Origin: Taxillus chinensis
Lineage: Eukaryota; Streptophyta; Magnoliopsida; Santalales; Loranthaceae
DNA length: 64,000 bases
NCBI GenBank assembly: GCA_023512835.1
Contig: CM042092.1
Coordinates: 7,751,293-7,815,292 of the forward strand
Direction of reading: 5' to 3'
Shown: positions 63,400-64,000 of the stretch, piece after piece
Position numbering within the stretch: the stretch's first letter is position 1
How the letters are laid out: every line of letters begins with the position of its first letter
The notes under the pieces: generated by a model
What the model saw: the letters and a program-made list of their open reading frames with translations, nothing else
Told to the model about the DNA's origin: nothing
The model's database searches: none
Position numbers and translations under genes: made by a program

Positions 63400-64000
63400 C
63401 TGCAACAAAAGACTAAGGGAATTACTATAGAACCAAAAATGGTAACCATACCAATATTGCCAATCTTTAACAGGAAAGATAAAGTGAAGATTATAGCCAA
63501 CAATACAAGCACACAGGGATGGAATTAAGGAAATGCAAGGGAAATCAGATAGTGTTGAGGCCACAGTACCACAAAAATAAAAGGCACCAATTCCAAGCCT
63601 AGCACTCCAAACCTAAACACTAAATCAAAAGTTGGAACATGGCATTAGCTACCAAATATTTATCTTTTATATATATATATATATATTGCACCTAACACAG
63701 ATAGATATGGGGATCATCTTTTTGATTTTGAAATTTTCCAGTTTGTGGTTTGGACCCCTCCAACTCCATATTAAATATAATATGCCTTTAAACTAGGACA
63801 GCAAAGCAGCCTCAAAAGTTGAATGTTGGGTTTTATAATACTGATTTTAGTTTTATTTCAGTCTAATAAAGTTATTATTATTTACTCAATATTTAATTTA
63901 TAAAAAGGGATCTTTAAATAAACATTATGGAAAATATTTCATTTGTTGTACTTTAATATATTCTCCCTGCAGGCTGCAGGTACCCTAATTTTCATGTAAC
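63400..64000 (-). other. Formin intron running off the window
   Basis: No further FH2 exon was found here. The expected upstream exon with the GNTLNQGTARG motif is absent, so the intron is at least 600 bp. A (TA)n run is at about 63670-63687. Confidence 0.6.

Noticed and set aside
1..64000. CRISPR arrays, operons, rRNA or tRNA genes
   Set aside because: No array-like spaced repeats, no bacterial-style gene packing and no tRNA or rRNA consensus were seen. The tandem repeats present are adjacent copies without spacers.

Overview
This window looks like nuclear DNA of a flowering plant, most likely a eudicot. The genes are intron-rich and embedded in AT-rich intergenic DNA full of microsatellites and decayed transposons. 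The protein families are plant-typical: a CIPK kinase with a NAF motif, a group IIa WRKY factor, a class II formin and a PSY1R-type LRR receptor relic. I cannot name the species from the sequence alone. Exon structures were built by hand from splice sites, reading phase and known family sequences.

Layout. (1) 763-11311, minus strand: a complete 19-exon TAF5 gene (TFIID subunit with LisH, NTD2 and WD40 parts). (2) 11.4-19.4 kb: AT-rich DNA, a 235-bp direct repeat, a degenerate copy of the LCB1 5' region split by a LINE 3' end, and an antisense LRR-receptor pseudogene related to PSY1R. (3) about 19.4-33.4 kb, plus strand: LCB1, the LCB1 subunit of serine palmitoyltransferase, with one 5'-UTR exon and 12 coding exons (486 aa). 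Its 6.3-kb intron 7 holds broken hAT, Ty1/copia and LINE pieces. (4) 33498-35790: a 2.3-kb element with hAT-like ends, an 8-bp target duplication and long internal inverted arms. (5) 35.8-42.7 kb: AT-rich intergenic DNA. (6) 42997-44268, plus strand: an intronless, GC-rich CIPK5-like kinase with an upstream ORF in its probable leader. (7) 44.3-50.4 kb: intergenic DNA with repeats and a MITE-like element. (8) 50618-52210, plus strand: a five-exon group IIa WRKY gene with a GC-AG intron inside the zinc finger. (9) 52.2-59.3 kb: intergenic DNA. (10) 59315-63399 and beyond, minus strand: the last six exons of a class II formin whose 5' part lies outside the window.

The genes do not form one pathway. 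TAF5 serves general transcription, LCB1 sphingolipid synthesis, the CIPK calcium signalling, the WRKY defence-type transcriptional control, and the formin actin assembly. TAF5 and LCB1 are divergent; the WRKY gene and the formin are convergent. I found no clear undescribed multi-gene system. The most distinctive signals are the foldback-like hAT-type element, the GC-AG intron in the WRKY domain, upstream ORFs before the CIPK and WRKY starts, and the duplicated LCB1 5' region.
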